A stretch of 64,000 bases of DNA from Desertimonas flava (GCF_003426815.1 NZ_QKYK01000009.1:62001-126000), one strand, 5' to 3'; numbered from the stretch's first letter, positions 36,125-44,781 are shown. Made by a program: numbers and translations. Notes: generated from the letters alone by a model not told the origin.

Positions 36125-37249
36125 ATGAGCCGCATCCATCTCGTGGTCCTGTACGGGGGCCAGTCGGCCGAGCACGACGTGAGCTGCGTCACGGCCGCCC
36201 ACGTGCTCGCCGCGGTCGATCCGGCCAAGTACCGCGTCACCCCGATCGGGATCTCCACCTCGGGCGAGTGGATGCTCAGCGAGGGCGCCCAGGCCGCCCT
36301 CGACGCCGGGCCCGGAGCCCTGCCGAGCCGCCTCGAGGTGGCCGGTCCGGCCGTGTCGGTCGGCGATATCGTCGCCGCGGGCGGCGCCGGCGCCGTCACC
36401 GCCGAGCATGACGCCGACCGTGACATCGACCATGAACTGACCGTCGTGCTGCCCCTGCTCCACGGCCCGCTCGGCGAGGACGGCACCGTGCAGGGACTCC
36501 TCGAGCTCGCCAACGCCGTGTATGTCGGATCCGGGGTGCTCGGCTCGGCCCTGTCGATGGACAAGGCGATGGCCAAGCAGGTCCTCGCCGTCAACGGCAT
36601 CCCCCAGGCCCGTTTCCGGGCGTTCGGCGAGCACGAGCTCACGCCCGGCCTGCCGGCCGAGATCGCCGCCGACCTCGGCCTGCCGTGCTTCGTGAAGCCG
36701 TCGAACATGGGGTCGTCGGTCGGTGTGACCAAGGCCCACGACGTCGAGGAGCTGCGCGACGCCATCGACTACGCCCTCGGCTACGACGAGTGGGTGGTCG
36801 TGGAGGAGGCGATCACGGGTCGCGAGATCGAGGTCGCCGTCCTCGGCGGCACCAGCCCCGAGGCCTCCGGGGCCGGCGAGATCGTGCCCGGCGAGGAGTT
36901 CTACACGTACGAGGACAAGTACGTCACCGACGGCGCGCAGCTGCTGATTCCGGCGCCGCTCACCCCCGAGCAGACGACCGAGGTCCGCGACCTGGCCGTG
37001 CGCGTCTTCAAGACGCTGCGCTGCGACGGCCTCGCCCGCATCGACTTCTTCCTCGAGGAGGGCGCCGAGGGGCGGCCCGGCCGCGGGTTCCTCTGCAACG
37101 AGGCCAACACCATGCCCGGCTTCACGCCGATCTCGATGTACCCGAAGCTGTGGCAGGCCGCCGGCGTGTCGTACCCGGAGCTGATCGACCGCCTCGTCGA
37201 TCTCGCCGTCGCCCGCTCGCAACGCCGCCGCCGCAACACGAAACACTGA
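36125..37249 (+). CDS. ddl: D-alanine-D-alanine ligase
   Basis: 374 residues from the ATG giving MSRIHLVVLYGGQSAEHDVS. ATP-grasp enzyme that joins two D-alanines for peptidoglycan. Motifs: GGQSAEHDVS at the N-terminus (the Glu binds the first D-Ala), LHGPLGEDGTVQG, VYVGSGVLGSALSMDKAMAK (Ddl signature), ATP-grasp loop FVKPSNMGSSVGV, metal-site end RIDFF...NEANTMPGFTPISMYPKLW. The Tyr of the omega loop (YTYEDKY) indicates D-Ala specificity rather than D-Lac (family knowledge). It faces murF across the inverted-repeat element. Confidence 0.96.
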   Translation: MSRIHLVVLYGGQSAEHDVSCVTAAHVLAAVDPAKYRVTPIGISTSGEWMLSEGAQAALDAGPGALPSRLEVAGPAVSVGDIVAAGGAGAVTAEHDADRDIDHELTVVLPLLHGPLGEDGTVQGLLELANAVYVGSGVLGSALSMDKAMAKQVLAVNGIPQARFRAFGEHELTPGLPAEIAADLGLPCFVKPSNMGSSVGVTKAHDVEELRDAIDYALGYDEWVVVEEAITGREIEVAVLGGTSPEASGAGEIVPGEEFYTYEDKYVTDGAQLLIPAPLTPEQTTEVRDLAVRVFKTLRCDGLARIDFFLEEGAEGRPGRGFLCNEANTMPGFTPISMYPKLWQAAGVSYPELIDRLVDLAVARSQRRRRNTKH

Positions 37250-37271
37250 GCCCGCCCGACGTTCGCTGATC

Positions 37272-37383
37272 GTTCTGCTGGCGCGAAGAGGCCGTGCCCC
37301 GACGTTCTGGCTCCACCAGAAACTCGGTCGCTGTTCTGGTGGCGCGAAAACGCCGTGACACGGTGTTCTGGCTCCAGCAGAAC
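37272..37383. repeat. two tandem hairpin-forming units between ddl and tetR
   Basis: Two ~51-nt units (37272-37322, 37333-37383) about 75-80% alike. Each starts GTTCTGCTGG/GTTCTGGTGG followed by CGCGAA, and ends GTTCTGGCTCCA followed by CCAGAA/GCAGAAC, so the ends of each unit, and of the whole array, are inverted. They sit between convergent stop codons and could terminate both transcripts. Confidence 0.7.
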
Positions 37384-37390
37384 GCGAGGC

Positions 37391-37996
37391 TCAGGCGTGG
37401 GGTGACAGGGCGGCGCGGAGGAAGGCGCGCAACTCGGTGCGGAGGTGACGGAGCTCGACCAGGTTGGCGTGCCAGCCGACGGCCCGCAGCGCTTCGGGGT
37501 CGGTGGCGATGCCGGTGACGGTTGCCGCGGCGAGGGATGCGAGCAGGCGCGGATCGCTGCGACGCACCCGGCCGGCGTCCATCTCCGCGCCGAGATACGC
37601 CACGGCGCGGTCGACCAGCGGGACCAACCGCTCCCGCAGGCGGGCTGCCCGGGCCTCGGGGAGCCTGCTCAGCTCACGCATCAGCCCGAGCAGGGGCGGC
37701 GTGCGCACGGCCGCACGGAAGACGGCGCGCACCACCGAGTCCACGCGGGCCAGCGGCTCGTCGGGCGCGGCGCGCACGGCAGCCTCGATGACGGCGCCCA
37801 TCTGGGCCACGGCGTCGGCGAACACGGCGTCGACCAGCTCGTCCTTGGTGGCGAACCAGTACAACACGGTCTGCTTGCGCACCCCGACGGCAGCGGCGAT
37901 CTCGTCGAGCGAGACGGCGTCGACGCCGCGCGTGCCGAAGAGCTCGGTCGCCGCGGCCAGGATCCGGCCCCGGGTCGATGTCGCGACCACCGCCAC
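37391..37996 (-). CDS. TetR-family transcriptional regulator
   Basis: 201 residues, GTG start. N-terminal helix-turn-helix: TRGRILAAATELFGTRGVDA, VSLDEIAAAVGVRKQTVLYWFATKDELVDAVF. The C-terminal ligand domain is Ala/Arg-rich with no known ligand motif. The start is 14 nt from a perfect 30-nt palindrome that also precedes the divergent acyl-CoA reductase gene, so it very probably represses itself and the plus-strand lipid cluster. An acyl-CoA or fatty aldehyde ligand would fit the context but is a guess. Confidence 0.9.
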   Translation of the reverse strand: MAVVATSTRGRILAAATELFGTRGVDAVSLDEIAAAVGVRKQTVLYWFATKDELVDAVFADAVAQMGAVIEAAVRAAPDEPLARVDSVVRAVFRAAVRTPPLLGLMRELSRLPEARAARLRERLVPLVDRAVAYLGAEMDAGRVRRSDPRLLASLAAATVTGIATDPEALRAVGWHANLVELRHLRTELRAFLRAALSPHA

Positions 37997-38010
37997 GCCA
38001 TCGGTCTAGC

Positions 38011-38040
38011 ACGTCTCTCTACCAACTGGTAGAGAGACGT
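38011..38040. promoter_or_regulatory. TetR operator: perfect 30-nt palindrome
   Basis: Arms ACGTCTCTCTACCA and TGGTAGAGAGACGT are exactly complementary around the central AC; the inner part CTACCAACTGGTAG is the shape of TetR-family operators. It lies 15-44 nt upstream of the tetR start. A weak promoter with an extended -10 (TGATAGAAC, 38051-38058) follows on the plus strand, so the right arm would overlap its -35. Confidence 0.85.
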
Positions 38041-38077
38041 CGCCGGGCGTGATAGAACAAGGTCCGTGATGCCTCCC

Positions 38078-38219
38078 GTTCAGCGAGCGCAGCGAGCGTC
38101 CCGAAGTCCGATCGGCCAAGGGGACGGAGGAGCTTGCTCCGACCGAGCCGTTCACGCTGCGCAGGCAGATCACGGCGTGGCCACTGAGCTTCAGCGAATC
38201 GCTCGTATGGAACGCAGCA
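38078..38219 (+). repeat. ~140-bp interspersed repeat, copy C
   Basis: Same ends as copies A and B: CAGCGAGCGCAGCGAGCGTC at the left, GAGCTTCAGCGAATC and GGAACGCAGCA at the right, but opposite orientation and a diverged middle (GGACGGAGGAGCTTGCTCCG). The right end stops 4 nt before the GTG of the reductase gene, so the repeat makes up its 5' leader and GGAACG may act as its ribosome site. Confidence 0.75.
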
Positions 38220-38223
38220 GCGC

Positions 38224-40626
38224 GTGATCGCCGAGAGCCTGGCCGGCAAGCGCATCGCCATCACCGGATCCACCGGGTTCGTGGGCACGGCGCTGGTGGA
38301 GCGCCTGCTTCGCTCCGTGCCCGACTGCTCGCTGGTCCTCCTCGTGCGCGACGGCAAGCGCACCCCGGCGCCCGAGCGGGTGCGCAAGGAACTGTTGAAG
38401 AACGACGCCTTCGACCGGCTTCGCGCCAGCCACAGAGACGGCCGGGGTCGCGGCGGCGAATCGTTCGACGAGATGACGGCGCGGCGCATCACGACCATCC
38501 GCGGCGACGTCGGGCGAGACGGCCTCGGACTCGACGCCGACGACCGGCGCACGCTCGCCAGCTGCGACGTCGTCATCCACTCCGCCGCCACCGTGTCGTT
38601 CGACTCCCCGCTCGACTCGGCGATCGAGATCAACCTGCTCGGGCCCACCCGCATCGCCAACCTGCTCCACGAACTGGGCCCCAACCCGAATGGCGTCCTC
38701 CCCCACCTCGTCGCCGTGTCCACGTGCTACGTGGCCGGCAACCGCCGCGGACGGGCGCCCGAGGAGCTGGTCAGCCAAGGACCGTTCGACCTCGGCCTGT
38801 CGTGGCAGAACGAGGTCACCGCCGCCCGTCGCCTGCGCAGCGACAGCGAGGCGGCCAGCCGGCTCCCCGATCAGCTCGCCGAATTCCGGGCGGCGGCGCG
38901 CAGCGAGCTCGGAGCCGCCGGCGCGCCTGCGCTCGCCGCCAAGACCGAGCAACTCCGCGAGCGATGGGTGAAGGACCAGCTCGTCACCGCCGGGCGCGCG
39001 CGCGCGGCGAGCGTCGGCTGGCCCGACGCCTACGCGTTCACCAAGGCGCTCGGCGAGCAGGCCCTCACCGACACCGTCGCGGCGAACGCGGCGACGACCG
39101 ACACCGGCCTCCGGGTGCCGTTCACGATCGTGCGGCCGTCGATCATCGAGTCGGCGTGGGCCGAGCCGCGCCCGGGGTGGATCCGCGGCTTCCGCATGGC
39201 CGAGCCGGTCATCCTCTCCTACGCCCGTGGTCTGCTCAGCGAGTTCCCGGGCGTTCCCGAGGGCACCGTCGACGTCATCCCGGTCGACCTCGTCGTGGCC
39301 GCCATCATCACCGTCGCCGGCGTCGGCGCGGCGGACTCGCCACCGATCGTGCAGGTCGCCTCCGGAGGCATCAACCCGCTCAAGTACAAGGCGCTCGTCG
39401 ACGACATCCGCGACTGGTTCACCGAGCACCCCGTGTACGACAGCGAGGGCCAGCCGATCGTCGTCCCCGAGTTCCGCTTCCCCGGCCGCGGACGCGTGCA
39501 GGGCCAGCTCACCAAGGCCAAGGCGGTGCTGGACCGCGGCGAGAAGATGCTGCACGCCCTGCCCTTGCGGGGCAAGCAGGCCGAGCTGTCGGCCAAGCTG
39601 GAGACGAAGCGTCAAGAAGTCGAGCGGGCGCTCGAGTACGTCGAGCTGTACGGCCTCTACACGGAATGCGAGGCGATCTACGAGGTCGACCAATTGCTGT
39701 CGGTGTGGGACCGCCTCGACGCCGCCGACCAGGAGGCGTTCAACTTCGACCCGCGCAGCGTCGACTGGCACCACTACGTCACCGAGATCCACCTGCCGTC
39801 GATCGTGCGCCACAGCCGTGTCAAGACGGCACCGGGCAAGACGACCACCGATCGCAACAAACGGCTGCGCAAGCAGGTGCTGTCCCCCGACCGCCACATC
39901 GCCGCGTTCGACCTCGAGAACACGCTGATCGCCTCCAACGTCGTCGAGAGCTACTCGTGGATCGCCACCCGCCGGCTCGATCCGGCTGAGCGGGTTCGGT
40001 ACGTGCTGCGCACCCTGGCCGAGGCACCGCGGATGCTCAAGCTCGATCGGGCCGACCGCACCGACTTCCTGCGGCACTTCTACCGCCGCTACGAGCACGC
40101 GCCGGTGGAGCAGATCGAGCAGGACACACGCGAACTGCTCACGCAGGTGATCCTCACCAAGAGCTTCCCGGCCGGCCTGCGCCGCGTGCGTGAGCACAAG
40201 GCGCTCGGGCACCGCACGGTGCTGATCACCGGGGCGCTCGACTTCGCCGTCGCCGGGCTGCGGCCGCTGTTCGACGAGGTCATCTCGGCCGAGATGTCGG
40301 TCCGGCCCGACGGCACGTACTCGGGTGAGATGACCACCGTGCCGCCGACCGGAGAGGCCCGCTCGCAGATCCTCGCCGACTACGCCGAGGCCGAGGGCCT
40401 GTCGCTCGCCGAGTCGGTGGCCTACGCCGATTCCTCGAGTGACCTGCCGATGCTCGAGGCGGTCGGCTTCCCGGTGGCCGTCAACCCCGAGACCCGGCTC
40501 GCCGCCATCGCCCGCAAGCGGGGCTGGCTCGTGGAGCACTGGGCCAAGGCGGGCGGCAACGCCACCCGCCCGTTCCCCTTCGCCCCCGTGATGTCCGAAC
40601 GCGACCGCCGCGAGAGGTTCGCATGA
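38224..40626 (+). CDS. fatty acyl-CoA reductase fused to an HAD-IB hydrolase
   Basis: 800 residues. Residues 1 to about 420: extended short-chain dehydrogenase of the male-sterility/NAD_binding_4 type (ITGSTGFVGTALVERLL at 13-29, catalytic Tyr270 and Lys274 in YAFTKALGEQAL, VRPSIIESAW). These reduce acyl-CoA to aldehyde or alcohol with NADPH. A middle helical 'sterile' part follows. Residues about 555-790: HAD subfamily IB domain with Asp563 in AFDLENTLIASN, LITGALDFAV and YADSSSDLPML (Asp736); the second acidic residue of motif I is Glu. Its substrate is unknown (phosphate or lysophospholipid-type esters in related proteins). First gene of the cluster under the TetR operator. GTG start fixed by the repeat end. 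Confidence 0.85.
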   Translation: MIAESLAGKRIAITGSTGFVGTALVERLLRSVPDCSLVLLVRDGKRTPAPERVRKELLKNDAFDRLRASHRDGRGRGGESFDEMTARRITTIRGDVGRDGLGLDADDRRTLASCDVVIHSAATVSFDSPLDSAIEINLLGPTRIANLLHELGPNPNGVLPHLVAVSTCYVAGNRRGRAPEELVSQGPFDLGLSWQNEVTAARRLRSDSEAASRLPDQLAEFRAAARSELGAAGAPALAAKTEQLRERWVKDQLVTAGRARAASVGWPDAYAFTKALGEQALTDTVAANAATTDTGLRVPFTIVRPSIIESAWAEPRPGWIRGFRMAEPVILSYARGLLSEFPGVPEGTVDVIPVDLVVAAIITVAGVGAADSPPIVQVASGGINPLKYKALVDDIRDWFTEHPVYDSEGQPIVVPEFRFPGRGRVQGQLTKAKAVLDRGEKMLHALPLRGKQAELSAKLETKRQEVERALEYVELYGLYTECEAIYEVDQLLSVWDRLDAADQEAFNFDPRSVDWHHYVTEIHLPSIVRHSRVKTAPGKTTTDRNKRLRKQVLSPDRHIAAFDLENTLIASNVVESYSWIATRRLDPAERVRYVLRTLAEAPRMLKLDRADRTDFLRHFYRRYEHAPVEQIEQDTRELLTQVILTKSFPAGLRRVREHKALGHRTVLITGALDFAVAGLRPLFDEVISAEMSVRPDGTYSGEMTTVPPTGEARSQILADYAEAEGLSLAESVAYADSSSDLPMLEAVGFPVAVNPETRLAAIARKRGWLVEHWAKAGGNATRPFPFAPVMSERDRRERFA

Positions 40627-40713
40627 CCCGCGACAGCATTCTCAGGCGTCAACGGTCGCGAAATCGCGACACGCGCGTCACACGAATCCTCGAGCGACCG
40701 CCGGCGCGGCGAA

Positions 40714-40755
40714 CTGTGAGCGCTCGGCGCGGGTATGCGCGCTGTGGGCTCACAG
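40714..40755. promoter_or_regulatory. inverted repeat upstream of the Zn-dehydrogenase gene
   Basis: CTGTGAGC and GCTCACAG are perfect complements 26 nt apart, ending 16 nt before the start codon, in a 145-nt gap. The same gap has GTCGCGAAATCGCGAC. Either may be an operator or a leader hairpin; no matching regulator is known. Confidence 0.4.
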
Positions 40756-40771
40756 ATCGCGGGAGGCGGCG

Positions 40772-41965
40772 GTGAAGGCGCTGCAGATCAAGCGGTCGGT
40801 GCCGCGTCTCGGCCTTGCTCGCGTGGCGTCGGCTCTCGGATCAGCGGCGGCGGCGCGGGTCGGCCCGCTCGACTACACGAGCGTCGACGAGCCGGAGCTC
40901 CCGGGCGACGGCTGGCACCGCGTGCGCACGCGGCTGTCGGGCATCTGCGGATCGGACCTGTCGATGATCGAAGGCCACGCGTCGACGTACTTCGACGACC
41001 TCGTCTCGTTCCCGTTCGTCCCCGGCCACGAGGTGGTCGGCCAGCTCGACGACGGAACCCGGGTGATCCTCGAGCCGGTGCTGGGCCACGCCGCCCGCGG
41101 CTTCCCGCCGCCCTTCGACGGCGCCGCACCCGGCGACGGCGACGACTACGGCCACCTCGCCGACGAGACGGTGATCGACGCCGGCATCCAGACGGGCTTC
41201 TGCTGTTCCACCGGCGGGGGCTGGGCGCCGGAGTTCGTCGCCCACGAGAGCCAACTGCACCGCATCGGCGACGACGTCCCCGACGAACGGGCCGTCCTCG
41301 TCGAGCCGTTGGCCGGCGGCATCCACGCCGCCCTCCTCGCCGCCGCCGGGGCGTCCGCCGCCGCGACGGCCGAGCCGATCATCGCCGTGCTCGGCGCCGG
41401 CACGATGGGGCTCGCCGCGGTCGCCGGGCTCGTGCGGTACGTGCCCGACGCCGTCGTCGTGGTCGGCGCCCGCTATCCCCACCAACAAGCGGCGGCGAGG
41501 CTGCTCGGCGCCCATCACGTGGTGCCGGCCGCCGAGCTCGCCCGCGCCGTGCGCCGCCTCGACGGGTGCCGGATCGTCGGTGACCACCTCTCACGCGGCG
41601 CCCATGCCACCATCGACGCCGTCGGCACGGCGGCGTCGATCGCCGAGTGCCTGCGGCTCACCCGTCCGCGGGGCCGCGTCACGCTGATGGGCATGCCGGC
41701 GGAGGTCACGCTCGACCTCACCGGCCTGTGGCACCGCGAGACAGAACTCGTCGGCGCCTACACCTACGGCACCGAGACGCTCGTCGACGGCAGCCGCCGC
41801 CGAACGTTCGATCTCGCCATCGAAACCGCCACGGCGATCGAGGCCGAGCGGTGGCTGTCGGCCACCTACCGCCTCGCCGACCACGTCGACGCCATCGCCC
41901 ACGCCGGGGCCGCCGGCCGACGGGGCGCCATCAAGATCGCCTTCGACCTCAGGGAGCCGGCATGA
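40772..41965 (+). CDS. zinc-binding medium-chain dehydrogenase
   Basis: 397 residues, GTG start with GGGAGG 5 nt upstream. MDR-superfamily: catalytic zinc ligands Cys in LSGICGSD and His-Glu in VPGHEVVG, with the third region VEPLAGGIHAAL; NAD(P) loop AVLGAGTMGLAAVAGL. The four-Cys structural zinc loop of classical alcohol dehydrogenases is absent; in its place is a GQ-poor loop with CCSTGGGWAPEF. C-terminal LRLTRPRGRVTLMGMP is standard. It could oxidise or reduce the fatty alcohol/aldehyde made by its neighbour, or a polyol. Second gene of the cluster. Confidence 0.83.
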   Translation: MKALQIKRSVPRLGLARVASALGSAAAARVGPLDYTSVDEPELPGDGWHRVRTRLSGICGSDLSMIEGHASTYFDDLVSFPFVPGHEVVGQLDDGTRVILEPVLGHAARGFPPPFDGAAPGDGDDYGHLADETVIDAGIQTGFCCSTGGGWAPEFVAHESQLHRIGDDVPDERAVLVEPLAGGIHAALLAAAGASAAATAEPIIAVLGAGTMGLAAVAGLVRYVPDAVVVVGARYPHQQAAARLLGAHHVVPAAELARAVRRLDGCRIVGDHLSRGAHATIDAVGTAASIAECLRLTRPRGRVTLMGMPAEVTLDLTGLWHRETELVGAYTYGTETLVDGSRRRTFDLAIETATAIEAERWLSATYRLADHVDAIAHAGAAGRRGAIKIAFDLREPA

Positions 41966-42039
41966 CGCCTCCGCCGACGACATCGCCCGACCTCATCCGA
42001 GTGCCGACTGCCCTCCAGGTGGGCGCTCGACACTCCGGC

Positions 42040-42062
42040 GCGGTTCAACACTCGGACGGGTC
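42040..42062 (+). repeat. 23-bp repeat GCGGTTCAACACTCGGA-Y-GGGTC, copy 1
   Basis: Matches 44874-44896 at 22 of 23 positions. Located in the 124-nt gap between the dehydrogenase and LarA-like genes, 27 nt before the latter's start. A shorter inverted match (CCCATCCGAGT, near 43686) lies between the LarA-like and acyltransferase genes. Confidence 0.65.
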
Positions 42063-42089
42063 GGACCGGGCGGACGGAGGGCGGGGCTG

Positions 42090-43676
42090 ATGCCGCGCCC
42101 CGGATTCGTGCTCGATGTCGATCGCTCGACGCCGCCGATCCTGTTCTGGCACGGCGACGGTCTGCGCCTCGAGAAGCTGCCGGCCGACCGCAGCCGCGTC
42201 GTGTACGCGCCCGAGCCCCTGGACTCGATCGACGACATCGACGGCGCCATCCGCCACGCCCTTGAGCACCCGATCGACAAGGAACCGTTGCGGGCCTTGC
42301 TGTTCCCGGGCATGAAGCTGACGATCGCCTTCGACGACGTCAGCCTGCCGCTGCCGAAGATGCAGCGTCCCGACATCCGCCAGCGCGTCATCGAGGCCGT
42401 GCTCGACCTCGCCGCCGAGGCCGGCGTCGACGACGTGCACATCATCGCCGCCCTCGCCCTGCACCGGCGGATGACCGAGGCCGAGTTGCGCCACGCCGTC
42501 GGCGACCGCGTCTACGACGCCTTCGCCCCGTCCGGCGCGCTGTACCAGCACGACGCCGAGGACGCCGACAACCTGCTGTCGTTCGGCGAGACGCCGCACG
42601 GCGAAGAGGTCGAGATCAACAAGCGGGCGGCGACGTCGGATCTGCTCGTCTACGTCAACATCAACCTCGTCGCCATGGACGGCGGGTGGAAGTCGACGGC
42701 GATCGGTCTGGCGTCGTACAAGTCGCTGCGTCACCACCACAACCCGGTGACCATGGAGAACAGCAAGAGCTTCATGGACCACCACAAGAGCGAGATGCAC
42801 CACGCCACGTGGCGCATGGGCAAGGTGCTCACCGACGGCGGCGTGAAGGTCTTCCAGATCGAGACCACGCTCAACACCGACACGTTCCCCAAGCCGTTCT
42901 CGTTCCTGTCCAAGCGCGAGTGGGAATGGAACGCCAAGGACCGGGCGCTCTACCTCGGCACCGCCAAGGGACTCGGCGCCATGCCCACCCCGGCGGCCCG
43001 CAAGATCCTCCACTCGATCGAGTCCCCGCACCAGGTGACGAGCATCCAGTGCGGCGACGTCGAGGCGGTGCACAAGATCACGGTGGCCAACGTGCACAGT
43101 CAACAGCTCGTCGAGGTGCACGGGCAGACCGACATCTTGACGATGGGCATCCCCTACATCTGCCCGTACAACGTTCACTCGATCATGAACCCGATCCTGG
43201 TCATGTGCATGGGTCTCGGGTACCTGTTCAACATGTACCGGGGCAAGCCGCTGGTGCGGGAGGGGGGCGTGGTGATCATGACGCACCCCACCGAGCCCGA
43301 CTTCAACCCGGTGCACCACCCGAGCTACATCGACTTCTACGAGCAGGTGCTCACCGACACGACCGACCCGCACGAGATGTCGAAGAAGTGGGAGGAGCGC
43401 TACGCCTACGACGACTGGTACCGGCACCTCTACCGCACCGGCAACGCCTACCACGGCGTGCACCCGTTCTACATGTGGTATTGGGGTGCCCACGGGTTGC
43501 GTCACTGCGGCAAGGTGATCATCGTCGGCGGCAACCCCAAGGCCGTACGGCGGCTCGGCTTCACCGCCGCGTCGACGTTGAACGATGCACTGGAGATGGC
43601 CTCGGACGTGGTCGGCCGCTCCCCCACCATCACGCACATCAAGGCCCCGCCGCTCATGATCGCCGATGTGCACTGA
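42090..43676 (+). CDS. LarA-like (lactate racemase/DUF2088 domain) protein
   Basis: 528 residues, ATG start. N-terminal DUF2088-like part with TIAFDDVSLPLPKMQRPDIR at 78-97, as in LarA nickel-pincer racemases and epimerases, then an Asp/His-rich middle (SLRHHHNPVTM, SFMDHHKSEMHHATWRMG) that could hold the cofactor and catalytic histidines, and a C-terminal part (GIPYICPYNVHSIMNPILVM). About 100 residues longer than LarA. The NPN cofactor genes larB, larC and larE are not in the window. The assignment to the fold is fairly safe; racemase activity on a hydroxy acid or sugar-like group is inferred. Third gene of the cluster, 40 nt before the acyltransferase. Confidence 0.75.
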   Translation: MPRPGFVLDVDRSTPPILFWHGDGLRLEKLPADRSRVVYAPEPLDSIDDIDGAIRHALEHPIDKEPLRALLFPGMKLTIAFDDVSLPLPKMQRPDIRQRVIEAVLDLAAEAGVDDVHIIAALALHRRMTEAELRHAVGDRVYDAFAPSGALYQHDAEDADNLLSFGETPHGEEVEINKRAATSDLLVYVNINLVAMDGGWKSTAIGLASYKSLRHHHNPVTMENSKSFMDHHKSEMHHATWRMGKVLTDGGVKVFQIETTLNTDTFPKPFSFLSKREWEWNAKDRALYLGTAKGLGAMPTPAARKILHSIESPHQVTSIQCGDVEAVHKITVANVHSQQLVEVHGQTDILTMGIPYICPYNVHSIMNPILVMCMGLGYLFNMYRGKPLVREGGVVIMTHPTEPDFNPVHHPSYIDFYEQVLTDTTDPHEMSKKWEERYAYDDWYRHLYRTGNAYHGVHPFYMWYWGAHGLRHCGKVIIVGGNPKAVRRLGFTAASTLNDALEMASDVVGRSPTITHIKAPPLMIADVH

Positions 43677-43715
43677 GCGCGTGGTCCCATCCGAGTTCGG
43701 TGCCCGGCGGGTGAC

Positions 43716-44726
43716 GTGAGCTCGGCGCGATATCTCAAGGTCGCGGCTCGGGCCGCGGGGCGCGTCGAGGACGCCGTCGCCAAGGCGACGCGGCCGGCGC
43801 GCAACGTCGGCTTCCCCTATCGGGCGCCGACCGTGCCGGGCGGCGTGGAGGTGCCCGAGGAGCCGTCCGAGCTCGGGGCCGACTACGACACTCGCTGGGC
43901 GCGTTCGCCCGTCGCCAAGGTGGCCAGGGCCGTCATCGTCGCCGGGCCGATGAAGGCGCTCGTCGACGGTCTGGCCGCGCCCGACATCTTCGGGCACGAC
44001 CGCCTCGACGATCTCGTGCGCACCGCCGGCGACGACGGTCCCGCGCCGGTGATCTTCACGCCCAACCACCACAGCCACCTCGACACGGCGCTGATGGTGC
44101 GGGCCGTTCCCGACGTGTGGCGGCCCAAGCTCTTCACCGCAGCCGCCGCCGACTACTTCTTCGACAAGCGCTGGAAGGCGCGTCTGTCGGCGCTGTCGCT
44201 GAACGCCGTGCCGATCGACCGCGAGGCCACCGGCCGCAAGTCGGCCGATCAGATGGCCACGCTGCTGCAGCGTGGCTGGAGCCTCGTGATCTATCCAGAG
44301 GGCGGCCGCTCACCCGACGGCTGGGGTCACTCGTTCAAGGGCGGCGCCGCCTACCTCGCCAACCGGGTGGGCGTCCCCGTGGTGCCCGTCCACATCGATG
44401 GCACCGACACCGTGTTCCCGAAGGGCGCCAAGCGTCTCAAGCCGGGGCGCACTCGGGTGACGTTCGGTCGCCCGATCCGCCCCCACGAGGGTGAGTCGAC
44501 GCGGCGCCTCAACGAGCGCATCGAGCGGGCCGTCGCCGAGCTCGCCGACGAGGCGTCCACCGACTACTGGTCGGCACGCCGCAGGGCGGCTGCCGGGACG
44601 ACCCCGTCGCTCACCGGCCCCGCCTACACCGGTTGGCGGCGCCAGTGGGCCCTCGCCGATCGCCGCAAGCGCGGCGTCGCCGCCTGGCGCAAGCCGCCCC
44701 AGCGCCGCTGGCCCGACCTCGGCTGA
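43716..44726 (+). CDS. PlsC-like 1-acylglycerol-phosphate acyltransferase family protein
   Basis: 336 residues, GTG start. Acyltransferase motif I NHHSHLDTALM (HX4D), motif III VIYPEGGRSPDG, and VPVVPVHIDGTDTVFP (motif IV). About 115 residues precede motif I, and a basic Arg/Lys/Trp-rich C-terminal tail of about 60 residues follows. Probably membrane-associated; transfers an acyl chain to a glycerolipid-type acceptor. Last gene of the TetR-facing cluster. The stop lies inside a 30-bp tandem repeat, and a long palindrome follows before the convergent livF. Confidence 0.86.
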   Translation: MSSARYLKVAARAAGRVEDAVAKATRPARNVGFPYRAPTVPGGVEVPEEPSELGADYDTRWARSPVAKVARAVIVAGPMKALVDGLAAPDIFGHDRLDDLVRTAGDDGPAPVIFTPNHHSHLDTALMVRAVPDVWRPKLFTAAAADYFFDKRWKARLSALSLNAVPIDREATGRKSADQMATLLQRGWSLVIYPEGGRSPDGWGHSFKGGAAYLANRVGVPVVPVHIDGTDTVFPKGAKRLKPGRTRVTFGRPIRPHEGESTRRLNERIERAVAELADEASTDYWSARRRAAAGTTPSLTGPAYTGWRRQWALADRRKRGVAAWRKPPQRRWPDLG

Positions 44727-44781
44727 GCGAAGCGAAGCCGGCCGACGGCGCGCTGAGCGAAGCGAAGCCGGCCGACGGCGC
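44722..44781. repeat. 30-bp tandem duplication at the acyltransferase stop codon
   Basis: Two identical 30-nt units, each containing GCTGAGCGAAGCGAAGCC and GGCCGACGGCGC; the acyltransferase TGA is inside the first unit. The AGCGAAGCGAAG part resembles the ends of the ~130-bp interspersed repeat. Confidence 0.8.
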
